Source: an uncultured Acetobacteraceae bacterium
GTDB lineage: Bacteria; Pseudomonadota; Alphaproteobacteria; Acetobacterales; Acetobacteraceae
Assembly (NCBI GenBank): GCA_903918195.1
Contig: CAIXDS010000308.1
Location: forward strand, 1-39,892
Direction: 5' to 3'
Length of the DNA: 39,892 nt
The position numbers were made by a program, and so were the translations under genes. The notes beneath the pieces were generated by a model that saw only the letters and a list, made by a program, of their open reading frames with translations, was not told the DNA's origin and searched no databases. Positions within the stretch are counted from its first letter, which is position 1, and the number at the start of each line of letters is the position of its first letter. This document shows, piece by piece, positions 10,401 through 20,151 of this stretch.

Positions 10401-10436
10401 GATTTTGCGATAAATTTTGCGATAGATTTTGCCATC
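10401..10436 (+). repeat. Three 12-bp direct repeats in the leader of the MBL gene
   Basis: GATTTTGCGATA, AATTTTGCGATA and GATTTTGCCATC follow each other without gaps and end 17 nt before the ATG at 10454, just before the ribosome-binding sequence GGTAGGG. The block is much more AT-rich than its surroundings. Possible regulatory site, translation enhancer or slippage product. Confidence 0.6.
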
Positions 10437-10453
10437 GGTAGGGTCCGCCCGAC

Positions 10454-12124
10454 ATGCTGATCAACGAACAATGGCAGGAGGTGCCGGGAGCGGCCGGCCT
10501 GCAGGTGTTTCCCATCCTCACGCGGGGCATCACGACATCGAATGCCCTGGTGATCGTCGCCGAAGATGCCGTACTTGTGATCGATCCGGGGGGAACCGCC
10601 GAGCAGGGCCGCAAGCTCGCAGGCCTGCTTGCGGAATGTGCGGGTGACCGCCGGGTGACGGCCCTTCTGACGCATGGGCACCGCGATCATTTTGCGGCCC
10701 TTGACGAGATCGAGCGGCCGGTCACTTTGATCGCGCACGGTGCCGCGGCCGTGGCCCTGGAAACAGGCGATCAGATCTCGACGTTGGCGGAATTCAACGG
10801 CGGAAGCTTCCGGCCGCGGTTGCTGGATGTGGGATTATTTCAGACCGATCGGTTTCCGGTCGTGCCCCCTCTCGTGACCGCAGGCGGCGATCATTGGCCG
10901 CGTCACCTGCTTCCCGTTGGCGGCCATGTCGTTGAGGTCCTGGCCGCTCCGGGTCATTCCCCATGCAGCGTGGTGATCCGGGTGGGCGACCTGTTGCTGC
11001 TTGGCGACCTTCCTTTCGCCGCGAACCCGGGAGTGGTCGGGGTTGCCGGTTGGAACAAAGCCGACCTGACCGCATCGACCCGCCGCCTCCAGTGGCTGTT
11101 GGCGACCGAGCCGCACTTGATTTGTCTCTCTGGTCATGGAGCCACCGCGGTGACTACGCACGTCGCGGCGCGGCAGCTGGAGGGCTTGCTGGCCGAAATC
11201 GGCCGGCTGGACCGGGTGGCCGTCCTGGATGGCGCGCGGGTCGCCGAGCTGCAAGACTTTGCGGCCGAACTGCTGGCGGAGGTCTGCCGGCTGTTCACCG
11301 TGCTCGCGGCGCGGCAGGCGATGGTATCGTTTTACCTTGAGGATCTGGAGGAACAGGACCAGGCTGATCGGGTGCAGGGTGCGATCGATTCCGTTGCCGT
11401 CGAGCGCATTCTTGACGATGTCGCAAGCGGCTATCGGGATTTCAACGCCGGACGGCAGGTCGATCTGTTGCACCTGATGAAGGCCGCATCCCGCATGCGG
11501 CAGGTCGCCCACCTGATCGGCAAGTCTAACGGCCAGCCCGGGATCTCCGTGCGCCTGGCCGGGCGGGTTGAACGCCTTCTGGCCGGCTTTGCCAAAGCCA
11601 TGGTCGGGCTGATGCCAAACGGTGATTGGGAAGAATTCGACGTCGGCGCGCTCGTGACTGAGGTGGCCGCGCAGCATCATGACGACGGTTTGCACGATGA
11701 CGAACTCAATGACGCTTTGGAAGACAAGACCCGGTTCGCTGCTGCTTTGGCGAACCGACTGGCCGGCAGAGCACCCATGGTCGGCTTGCAGATAGCGTGC
11801 GCATTCGATGGACCATTGGGATTTGTCGAGGGAGATCGGCAGCTTTTGGCGGATGCCCTGACAACGGTGATCGAACTGGTCGGCAGTGCGAGTACCGAAC
11901 ACCGCGTGAGTATCGTCGCGCGGAAAGGGGATGAACGGGTGATCATTGCGGTGCACGGCTACGGGTTGGAGGTTGCGCAAGCCCTTGACCCCCACACGAT
12001 CGATCTCTGGGCTCGCCTGCTGGCGTACCAGCAAACCTCGCTGCACTGCGAACGCACAACGGTGACCATTGAGAGTGCGTTGGGAAGGGGCGGGCCCGCC
12101 AATGCGTCCGCGGGCGCGGCGTGA
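10454..12124 (+). CDS. Metallo-beta-lactamase-fold protein fused to a degenerate kinase-like region
   Basis: A 556-residue protein. Residues 15-235 are an MBL-fold hydrolase with a complete metal-ligand set: THGHRDH (His74, His76, Asp78, His79), His168 in APGHSP, Asp185 in LLLGDLPF and His228 in LSGHGA. This argues for a dinuclear metal hydrolase or oxidoreductase; the substrate is unknown. Residues about 250-550 are not an ordinary MBL extension. They are mainly helical (RVAELQDFAAELLAEVCRLF and following), then contain a segment laid out like a histidine-kinase ATPase (LADALTTVIELVGSA; ending TTVTIESALGRGG) but without recognisable H, N or G boxes. I infer a pseudo-kinase or protein-interaction module. 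It follows the STAS gene in the same direction and converges on the kinase at 12185. Start supported by GGTAGGG about 10 nt upstream. Confidence 0.8.
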   Translation: MLINEQWQEVPGAAGLQVFPILTRGITTSNALVIVAEDAVLVIDPGGTAEQGRKLAGLLAECAGDRRVTALLTHGHRDHFAALDEIERPVTLIAHGAAAVALETGDQISTLAEFNGGSFRPRLLDVGLFQTDRFPVVPPLVTAGGDHWPRHLLPVGGHVVEVLAAPGHSPCSVVIRVGDLLLLGDLPFAANPGVVGVAGWNKADLTASTRRLQWLLATEPHLICLSGHGATAVTTHVAARQLEGLLAEIGRLDRVAVLDGARVAELQDFAAELLAEVCRLFTVLAARQAMVSFYLEDLEEQDQADRVQGAIDSVAVERILDDVASGYRDFNAGRQVDLLHLMKAASRMRQVAHLIGKSNGQPGISVRLAGRVERLLAGFAKAMVGLMPNGDWEEFDVGALVTEVAAQHHDDGLHDDELNDALEDKTRFAAALANRLAGRAPMVGLQIACAFDGPLGFVEGDRQLLADALTTVIELVGSASTEHRVSIVARKGDERVIIAVHGYGLEVAQALDPHTIDLWARLLAYQQTSLHCERTTVTIESALGRGGPANASAGAA

Positions 12125-12184
12125 CAGCGTTTGCAATAAGGGTATGAGCGCCGACGATCCGTTGTTGCCCGCCGGCGCCGATGC

Positions 12185-14746
12185 TCAGGTGGCCGCCGGA
12201 ATCGCCAGCACTTCGCGCACCGCGCGCGCCAGTTCGCTGTGGGCGCTGTGGCCTTTGGCGACGATCTGCCGTGCCAACGTCTCCAGCACCTGGCGCTCGG
12301 TCGCCTTAATCTGCTTGGCGGTGACAACGATCACCGGAATGTTGCGCCAGGACGGGCGTGCGCGCAGGGCGGTGAGGAACTCGAACCCGTCCATTTCCGG
12401 CATCAGCAGATCGACCAGCACCAGCGCCGGCGGCGGATTGGCGTTCAGCCAGGTCAACGCCTCGCGCCCGTTGCTGGCGATGGCGCAACGATAGCCGAGC
12501 GAGTTCACTGTCCGCTCGGTCAGTTCCCAGCTCTGCGGTTCGTCCTCCACCGCCAGCACGACACCGCCGCGCAGGCCGCCACCCGGCGGGTTTAGCTGTT
12601 CGTTCAGCACTTTCACCAGCTCGGCGCGGTCGATCGGCTTGCCGAGCGATGCGGCCGCGCCCAGGCTGACGGCCAGCGTTCTGTCGCCGGCAATGCTGAC
12701 CACGATGACCGGGATATGCCGCAGCTGCGGATCGTTCTTCAGCGCCGTCAGAACCGACCAGCCATCGACCTGCGGCATCAGAATATCAAGCGTTATGGCG
12801 TCGGGCGCCTCGTCGCGCGCCCGCGTCAGCCCCTCGGAACCGGAACTGGCGACGCTCACGCGATAGCCCTCCCGCTCGAGAGTGGCGGCGATCACCTGCT
12901 GCGCCGCCGGGTCGTCGTCAATAACGAGAATATGCGCCGCTTGCTGACCGGTCCCCGCCAGACGCACCCCCGCCTTCGCGATTCCCGCCTTCGCGATCCC
13001 CGCCTTCTCCGCGGTTAGCGCGGCGGCGCCCTGGTCGACCGGCAGCACGAGGCGGAAGACGGACCCTATTCCCGGCTGGCTGCTGACGAACACGTCCCCG
13101 CCCAGCAGCCTGGCGAAGCTGCGGGTCAGCGCCAGCCCCAGGCCGGTGCCGCCGAAGCGGCGCATGGTGGAGCCATCGGCCTGCATGAACGCCTGGAACA
13201 GCTTGCCGATCTGCGCCTCGGTCATTCCGATGCCCGTATCGGTCACGCTGAACATGATCACGCCATCCGGTTCGCGACCCACGTCGAGCGTGACCGTGCC
13301 CTTTTCGGTGAATTTGCAGGCATTGCTCAGCAGGTTCAGCAGCGACTGCTTGAGCTTGGTGGCATCCGAGCGGATCGTGCCGATATCGCCGGGGCAGTTG
13401 ACGATCAGCGTATTGCCGTTGCGCGCGGCAAGCGGCTCGACCATCAGGCGGATATCCTCGACCAGCGCCGGCACTGCAACCGCCTCGATGAACAGGTCCA
13501 TGCGGCCGGCCTCGATCTTGGACAGATCGAGTATATCATTGATCAGGCCGAGCAGATGCTTGCCGGCGCTCTCGATCTTGCGCAGGTCCGGCACCGAAGC
13601 CTCGTCGCCGGACTCCTCCGCGTCTTCCTGCAGCAACTGGCTGTAGCCGATGATGGCGTTCAGCGGCGTGCGCAGTTCGTGGCTCATGTTGGCCAGGAAC
13701 TCGGACTTGGCCCGGCTGCCGGCCTCGGCCTGCTCCTTGGCCACCAGCAGGCGGCTGCGGTAGGCGCGCGAACGCCTGGCCATCAGCAGCGACACCCCGG
13801 CGCCCCACAGGCCCGCGCACAGTGCGGCGTAGACAATCGCGAACATGCTGAACCGCTCGGCGGGCAGCGTCGCCAGGCTGTCGAGTGGGGCCAGCACATA
13901 GGCGGTCATGCCTTCAGTCTGCAACGACTGGCGGACCATCACCGCCGGGGTCTGCGCGGCGCCGATCCGATACGGGAACAACTGTCCGGCCACGCGGACC
14001 AGCGGCACCTGGGCGATGTCGGCACGCTTGTAGGCCAATCGCCGTTCCTCGGCGGAAAAACTGAAGACCGAGGCATTCGGGAGTGCTTTCAGCAGCCAGT
14101 CCGGATCGGCTGCCAGGATCGCGACGTCGTGCCGATCGGTGACGAAGGCGCCCTTGGCCGAGACCGTGCGCTCGATACTGGGGATATTTTTCTTCACCAC
14201 CGCGACGCCGAGAAAGCGGCCGTTGATCTCGATCGGCGTCGAATAGAAGATGCCCGGGATGTTGGTGGTCCGCCCCATCGCGTACTGGACACCCGGTTCA
14301 CCCTTGCGTGCAGCAACGAAATACTCGCGGTCGGCGAAGTGCTCGCCGATCAGCGTATTGTTTTCGGCAAAGTTGCTGGTACCGATGCACTGTCCTGAGG
14401 AATCGACGACGAAGGCAAGATCGACGCCCAGGGTCTTGGCAATGAAGGCAAGATAGGCATTGAGGGCGGCGACGTCGTTACCCCCGCCGGAAAGCGTCTG
14501 TGTCACGACCGCCGTGTTGGCGATGACGACCGGGACGGAACGGATATAGGCAAGGGATCTCTCGAAATCGCTGACGAAGCCGGCCAGCCGCAACGCCACC
14601 TCCTGCGAGGTGCGGTTCACTTCGGATTTCGTCTCGTGGTCCTGCCACAGGCCGGTGGCCCACCACGTCGCCCCGGCGAGCAGCAGCAGCGCCGCCAAGG
14701 CTGCCGGTATAACTGCGCGAGGCAGCGCCCATTTGATGCCCGGCAT
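12185..14746 (-). CDS. Hybrid sensor histidine kinase (Cache-HisKA-HATPase-REC-REC)
   Basis: An 853-residue sensor kinase: TM helix about 8-28; large periplasmic double-Cache-like sensor about 35-298 (with segment [16 protein letters not shown] and [16 protein letters not shown], typical of DctB-like PAS folds); TM helix 299-322; HisKA H-box [12 protein letters not shown] with His356; HATPase ([16 protein letters not shown]); receivers with Asp654 (TLDILMPQ) and Asp779 ([11 protein letters not shown]). The frame is open upstream to 15034, but those 96 residues are Pro/Arg-rich with no domain and would overlap livK. The ATG at 14746 starts directly before the first TM helix, so I prefer it, although its ribosome-binding site is weak. 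It is paralogous to the kinase at 1495. It is divergent from livK (15013), so it may sense or control uptake of the transporter substrate (inference). Confidence 0.9.
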   Translation of the reverse strand: MPGIKWALPRAVIPAALAALLLLAGATWWATGLWQDHETKSEVNRTSQEVALRLAGFVSDFERSLAYIRSVPVVIANTAVVTQTLSGGGNDVAALNAYLAFIAKTLGVDLAFVVDSSGQCIGTSNFAENNTLIGEHFADREYFVAARKGEPGVQYAMGRTTNIPGIFYSTPIEINGRFLGVAVVKKNIPSIERTVSAKGAFVTDRHDVAILAADPDWLLKALPNASVFSFSAEERRLAYKRADIAQVPLVRVAGQLFPYRIGAAQTPAVMVRQSLQTEGMTAYVLAPLDSLATLPAERFSMFAIVYAALCAGLWGAGVSLLMARRSRAYRSRLLVAKEQAEAGSRAKSEFLANMSHELRTPLNAIIGYSQLLQEDAEESGDEASVPDLRKIESAGKHLLGLINDILDLSKIEAGRMDLFIEAVAVPALVEDIRLMVEPLAARNGNTLIVNCPGDIGTIRSDATKLKQSLLNLLSNACKFTEKGTVTLDVGREPDGVIMFSVTDTGIGMTEAQIGKLFQAFMQADGSTMRRFGGTGLGLALTRSFARLLGGDVFVSSQPGIGSVFRLVLPVDQGAAALTAEKAGIAKAGIAKAGVRLAGTGQQAAHILVIDDDPAAQQVIAATLEREGYRVSVASSGSEGLTRARDEAPDAITLDILMPQVDGWSVLTALKNDPQLRHIPVIVVSIAGDRTLAVSLGAAASLGKPIDRAELVKVLNEQLNPPGGGLRGGVVLAVEDEPQSWELTERTVNSLGYRCAIASNGREALTWLNANPPPALVLVDLLMPEMDGFEFLTALRARPSWRNIPVIVVTAKQIKATERQVLETLARQIVAKGHSAHSELARAVREVLAIPAAT
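12969..13008 (-). repeat. 15-nt tandem repeat in the kinase REC linker
   Basis: Two near-perfect 15-nt units (12969-12983, 12984-12998) and a partial third encode a repeated AKAGI ([16 protein letters not shown]) in the linker between the ATPase and first receiver domain of the kinase at 12185-14746. An in-frame slippage product that lengthens a flexible linker without disrupting a domain. Confidence 0.7.
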
Positions 14747-15012
14747 CGGCTTATGGCCCGATGGTTCGGGCGCATGAGGCGTTCGGCGAACGCACCGGCG
14801 GGCAGGTGGCGAGGATATGACGACAGCGCGGGGGCATGGCGGGTAATTTAGGGGTGCTCGATCCATAATCGGTATCCGCCAGCGATGGAAGCCGCGACCT
14901 GCGCGCGCAGGGGCAGGCCGGCTCGCTTGCCATGCCAGCATGCCGACTCCATTCTGTGGCAAGCCCGGTTGCAGACTGGATTCGTCCGCGACACCCATAG
15001 GAGTTCGACCGC

Positions 15013-16242
15013 ATGCTGACACGCCGTTCCGCATTCACGGCCGCTGCCGGCCTGGCCACCGCCTTTGCCGCCGGTCCGGCACTTGGAGCCGACAAGGTGG
15101 TGAAAGTGGGCGTTGACATGTCGTTCACCGGCGCCGATTCCACCGATGCCATCCGGATGGCAAATGGCGGCATCCTCGCCTTCGAGGAGGCGAATGCGGC
15201 CCACGAGGTGCCGGGCATCATCTTCCAGGTCGAGAAATACGACGACGGCAGCGCGACCGCCGGCCAGTACGACCCGGCCCAGGCGGCCACCAATGCCCGC
15301 AAAATGGTCTCCGACCGTGCCATCCTCGCGGCGCTTGGCCCGCAGATGTCGGGGGCCGGCAAGGCGATGTCGCCGATCCTGAGCGCCGGCAACCTCGCCA
15401 CCATCACCCCCGCCTCCACCAACCCCGATATCACCGATCCGAAATTCGCCGCCCAGTACCGTCCGGCCGGCAAGGCGATCTATTTCCGCACCGTCGCGAC
15501 CGACGCCTACCAGGGTCCGAATATGGCGAACTACCTGGCCCAGCCCCTGAAGGTGCGGTCGGTCTATGTTCTCGATGATTCCGGCGCCTACGGCGTCGGT
15601 CTGGCGGATGCGTTCCAGAAACAGGCTGAAAAGATCGGCCTGCGCGTGCTCGGCCGCGACCGGCTCGACCCGAAGGCGGCCGATTATGCCGCCGTGCTGA
15701 CCAAGATCAAAAGCCTCGGCCCCGAGGCGCTGTACTATGGCGGCGTCAGTCAGGCCGGGGTGAAGCTGGCCAAGCAGAGCTACGAGATTATCCCCAATGT
15801 CATCAAGGCCGGCGGCGACGGCATGCAGAGCACCGACCTGCTCGTCGGCGCCGGGTTTCCCGCCGTCGAGGGATGGTACGCCACCATCTCCGCGCCGCAC
15901 GTGACCGACGATCCGAAGCTCGCCGCGTTCATCAGGCGTTACAACGACCGCTTCAGCGTGCAGCCGGACGATTTCGCGGTGACCTGCCAGGTCGGCGCCC
16001 GCGTTATCATCGAGGCGGTCAAGGAACTGGTGGCGGACAAGCGGGAAGTGACGCGCGCCGCGGTGCGCGATGCCATCCAGGCGGTGCAGATGCAGGATTC
16101 GCTGCTCGGCCCGATCGCCTTCGACGAAAACGGCGATCTGCGCAACAAGATCATCAGCGTCTTCCAGATCAGGAAGGACGAAAGCAAGCCGCTCGACAGC
16201 CCGGAGCAGTACCGCTACGTGGGGGTCGCGCCGTCCGCCTGA
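15013..16242 (+). CDS. livK: Branched-chain amino acid-type ABC transporter substrate-binding protein
   Basis: A 409-residue periplasmic type I binding protein (Leu/Ile/Val-binding family, Peripla_BP_6). The N-terminus [15 protein letters not shown] followed by a hydrophobic run and an Ala-rich cleavage region looks like a Tat-type signal with a twin Arg. The mature part begins near [33 protein letters not shown] and [14 protein letters not shown] are family hallmarks. The start has TAGGAG 9 nt upstream. It is the first gene of livK-livH-livMG-livF; a 58-nt gap separates it from livH. Substrate specificity cannot be read from sequence: related proteins bind branched-chain amino acids, amides, urea or aromatic compounds. 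A decayed paralogue lies at 1110. Confidence 0.9.
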   Translation: MLTRRSAFTAAAGLATAFAAGPALGADKVVKVGVDMSFTGADSTDAIRMANGGILAFEEANAAHEVPGIIFQVEKYDDGSATAGQYDPAQAATNARKMVSDRAILAALGPQMSGAGKAMSPILSAGNLATITPASTNPDITDPKFAAQYRPAGKAIYFRTVATDAYQGPNMANYLAQPLKVRSVYVLDDSGAYGVGLADAFQKQAEKIGLRVLGRDRLDPKAADYAAVLTKIKSLGPEALYYGGVSQAGVKLAKQSYEIIPNVIKAGGDGMQSTDLLVGAGFPAVEGWYATISAPHVTDDPKLAAFIRRYNDRFSVQPDDFAVTCQVGARVIIEAVKELVADKREVTRAAVRDAIQAVQMQDSLLGPIAFDENGDLRNKIISVFQIRKDESKPLDSPEQYRYVGVAPSA

Positions 16243-16300
16243 CCCACGCCGACGCACATATGCAGCCCATCGCCGGCGCGCCGGGTCTCGGGGTGGGCAC

Positions 16301-17230
16301 ATGACGACATTCGATCTGTTCCTTCAGCAAGCCATCAACGGCCTGAGCCTGGGCGCCATGTACGCGTTGCTGGCACTTGGGTTTACGTTGGTCTATGGCA
16401 TCCTGGAGCTGATTAACTTCTCGCATTTCAACGTGTTCATGGTGGGCTCCTTCATCGCCCTGTGGACGCTGCAGCAATTCGGCCTGTTCGGGCAGGAGAC
16501 CATCCTGGTCGGCCTGCCCCTGGCGGGGGTGCTGCTGGTGACCTTCACGGTGACCATGCTGGCGACCGGGGTAATCGGCGTCGGCATCGAGCGCTTTCTG
16601 CTGCGTCCCCTGCGCGACGTGAAGGGGCCGGCGGCGATGATCACCACCATCGGGGTGTCGTATATCCTGTTCAACATCATCCTGCTGACGGTCGGCGCGG
16701 ACTCGAAGAACTTTCCCAATCCGCTGCCGCCGCTGCAGATCGCCATCGGCGGCGCGGTGCTGCGGCTGCGCGAGGTGTTGATCTGGATCATCGCCACGTT
16801 GCTGATGCTGGCGCTGACCTTCTTCGTGCAGCGCACGAAGCTGGGCCGCGCCATGCGGGCGACCGCGCAGGACCCGGAAGCGGCGCGCATGATGGGCGTG
16901 GAGGTCGACCGCGTCATCATGACGGCGTTCTTCCTTGGCTCCGCGCTGGCCGGCGCAAGCGGGCTGATCTTCGGCCTGTACTACAATTTCACCAGCTTCC
17001 TCATCGGCTTCAATGCCGGCCTGCGCGGCTTCACCGCGGCGGTGCTGGGCGGCATCGGCAATGTGCCGGGGGCGATGCTGGGCGGCCTCATCATCGGCCT
17101 GGTGGAGGCGTTCGGCGGGCAACTGATCGGGTCGGCATGGGCCGACGTGATCATTTTCGCCATCCTCGTGCTGGTGCTGGTGTTCCGCCCGGCGGGCCTG
17201 CTCGGGCGCCTCGCGCCCAACAGGTCCTGA
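16301..17230 (+). CDS. livH: Branched-chain amino acid-type ABC transporter permease LivH
   Basis: A 309-residue inner-membrane permease with about eight hydrophobic segments. MTTFDLFLQQAINGLSLGAM and YALLALGFTLVYGILELINF match the LivH N-terminus, and AMRATAQDPEAARMMGV is the cytoplasmic loop that contacts the ATPases. The C-terminus holds GFTAAVLGGIGNVPGAMLGG. The usual INFAHGEVYMIG segment is INFSHFNVFMVGSF here, a mild deviation that may reflect a different substrate. An open frame reaches upstream into livK, but the ATG at 16301, preceded by GGGGTGGG, gives the normal family start. livM-livG follows after 10 nt. Confidence 0.92.
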   Translation: MTTFDLFLQQAINGLSLGAMYALLALGFTLVYGILELINFSHFNVFMVGSFIALWTLQQFGLFGQETILVGLPLAGVLLVTFTVTMLATGVIGVGIERFLLRPLRDVKGPAAMITTIGVSYILFNIILLTVGADSKNFPNPLPPLQIAIGGAVLRLREVLIWIIATLLMLALTFFVQRTKLGRAMRATAQDPEAARMMGVEVDRVIMTAFFLGSALAGASGLIFGLYYNFTSFLIGFNAGLRGFTAAVLGGIGNVPGAMLGGLIIGLVEAFGGQLIGSAWADVIIFAILVLVLVFRPAGLLGRLAPNRS

Positions 17231-17240
17231 TGGAGCGCGC

Positions 17241-19236
17241 ATGAAAATCCTTCCCGCATTGCGGCGCCGCTTCGCCGCGATCCCCGCCGCGCGCCGGCGC
17301 CAGCTCGGCCTGCTGCTGCTGACGGTGGCCGTTCTTGCCTTCCCGTTCGTGCACGACAACGACGCCGACATCGACAGCATGGCGAACGCCGCCGCCTATG
17401 CCATGCTGGCGCTCGGGCTCAACATCGTGGTCGGCTTCGCCGGCCTGCTCGACCTCGGCTATGCGGCGTTCTTCGCCATTGGCGCCTATTTCTATGGCGT
17501 ATTTACCAGCTTCCAGGTGATGCCGCTGTGGAGCGAGGGCTGGGCGCCGCTCGCGGCACTCGGGCTGGTGGAAAAAATGAGCCAGGGCGGGCCGGAGCTG
17601 GTTCACTTCACCCTCTCCTTCTGGCTGGCCCTGCCGGTTGCGGCCCTGGTCGCGGCCGGTTTCGGCGTGCTGTTCGGCGCGCCGACGCTGCGGCTGCGCG
17701 GCGACTATCTGGCCATCGTCACGCTCGGCTTTGGCGAAATCGTGCCGATCGTGGCGCGCAACGTCGATTCGGTGACCAATGGGGCGGCCGGGCTGAACGG
17801 GGTGCAGGCGCCGAAATTGTTCGGCTGGAGCTTCGGCATCGATGCTATGCCGTATTATTATGTCAGCATCGGCCTGGTGGCCCTGCTTATTTTCGTCTCC
17901 ATCCGCCTGCGCGATTCCCGCATCGGCCGGGCCTGGATGGCGATCCGCGAGGACGAGGTGGCGGCGTCCACCATGGGCGTGCACCTGGTGCGGCTGAAGC
18001 TGCTGGCGTTTGCCACCGGCGCCGCCTTCGCCGGCCTTACCGGCGTGTTCTATGTGGCGAAGCTGCAGACCGCGACGCCGGAGATGTTCGGTTTCCCGGT
18101 CTCCACCATGGTCCTGGTGATGGTGGTGCTGGGCGGCATGGGCAGCGTGTGGGGCGTGGTGCTGGGGGCGGCCGTGCTGCAATTGCTGCAATCCTGGTTT
18201 CTGCCGGACCTGACGGCGTGGACCCATGCGTTCGGCGAACTCGTCGGCAACGCATGGCTGCAGCGGGTGGACTTTGTCGAATCCGTCGAGCTGATCTTTG
18301 GCATCATCCTGGTGGTGATGATGCTGTTCCGCCGCGACGGCCTGATCCCGGCCACCCGCAAGACCCCGGCGCTCAGCTTTGCGGCGCAGAACGTGGCCGG
18401 CGTGCAGCGCGGCGGCTTCGTCGGGCTGGAGCGGATCGGGCGGTGGCGGAACGGCAGCGGCAATGCGCTGGAAGTCCGCGGCGTGACCGTGCGCTTCGGC
18501 GGACTCATTGCGCTCAACAAGGTTTTTCTGACCGTTCCGGCCGGCGGCGTGGTCGCGGTGATCGGGCCGAATGGCTCAGGCAAATCCACCCTGTTCAACG
18601 CCATCACCGGCCTGGTGCCGGCGCAGGAAGGCAGCATTCACTTTGAAGGCGCGGAAATCCTTGGCCTGAAGCCACACGCCATCCTCGCCCGCGGGGTGGC
18701 GCGCACTTTCCAGAACATCCGCCTGTTTCCCAACCTGACGGTGCTGGAGAACGTGCTGATCGGCCAGCACGCGCGGCTGACCACCGGCCCGGTCGGCGCG
18801 GTGCTGCGCCTGCCGCGCACCAGGGCCGAGGAAGCCGCCGCGACGCGCCGGGCGCACGACATCATCGCCCTGTTCGGCAACCGGCTGGCGCCGCGCGCCG
18901 GCCAGACCGTTTCCGGCCTGTCCTACGCCAACCGGCGGCGGGTCGAAGTGGCGCGGGCGCTGGCCACAAGGCCGCGCATTCTGCTGCTGGACGAACCGAC
19001 CGCCGGCATGAATCCGGCCGAGACGCTGGAACTGGCCGAACAGATCAAAAGCCTGAACGGGCTCGGCCTGACCATCCTGCTGATCGAGCACAAGCTGGAT
19101 GTGGTTACCCGCCTGGCCGACACCGTGGTGGTGCTGGACCACGGCGAGAAAATCACCGAAGGCAAACCCGACGAGGTGCGGCGCAACGAGGAGGTTCTGC
19201 GCGCCTATCTCGGCCGCGCGGTGCGGGAAGCAATTC

Positions 19237-19244
<8 letters not shown>
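17241..19244 (+). CDS. LivM-LivG fusion: ABC transporter permease and ATPase in one chain
   Basis: A 667-residue fusion. Residues 1-380 are the LivM permease (ANAAAYAMLALGLNIVVGFAG; RLRGDYLAIVTLGFGEIVP; coupling loop near AWMAIREDEVAASTMGV). Residues about 400-667 are the LivG ATPase: Walker A GPNGSGKST, Q-loop in ARTFQNIRLFPNLTV, Walker B RILLLDEPTAGMNP, H-loop LLIEHKLD, and the LivG C-terminus VLRAYLGRA. The ABC signature reads LSYANRRRVEVARAL rather than the usual LSYGQQRR, so the signature glycine is Ala. Fusions of this pair occur in several Proteobacteria and fix the permease:ATPase ratio. The last 8 nt overlap livF (ATGTCTGA), so the two are translationally coupled. Confidence 0.93.
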
Positions 19245-19983
<739 letters not shown>

Positions 19984-20151
19984 GGATACCGGCCGGCGCT
20001 CCGGCATGATGCGGAAAATCGGCGTTTCTCACGTCGCCGATAGTCATTCCAACGTCACCAAAATGCAATTTTTGAAATTAGAAATCCTTAACGATCCGGA
20101 CCCAAAATGCGCTCGCACGGGGATTAATCCAGAGGTCTACAGGGTGAAGCA

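Noticed and set aside
14747-15034. N-terminal extension of the kinase to 15034
   Set aside because: The extra 96 residues are Pro/Arg-rich, have no domain and overlap livK.
16169-17380. 403-residue open frame opposite livH
   Set aside because: Arg/Gln/His-rich antisense shadow of a GC-rich gene; no family features.
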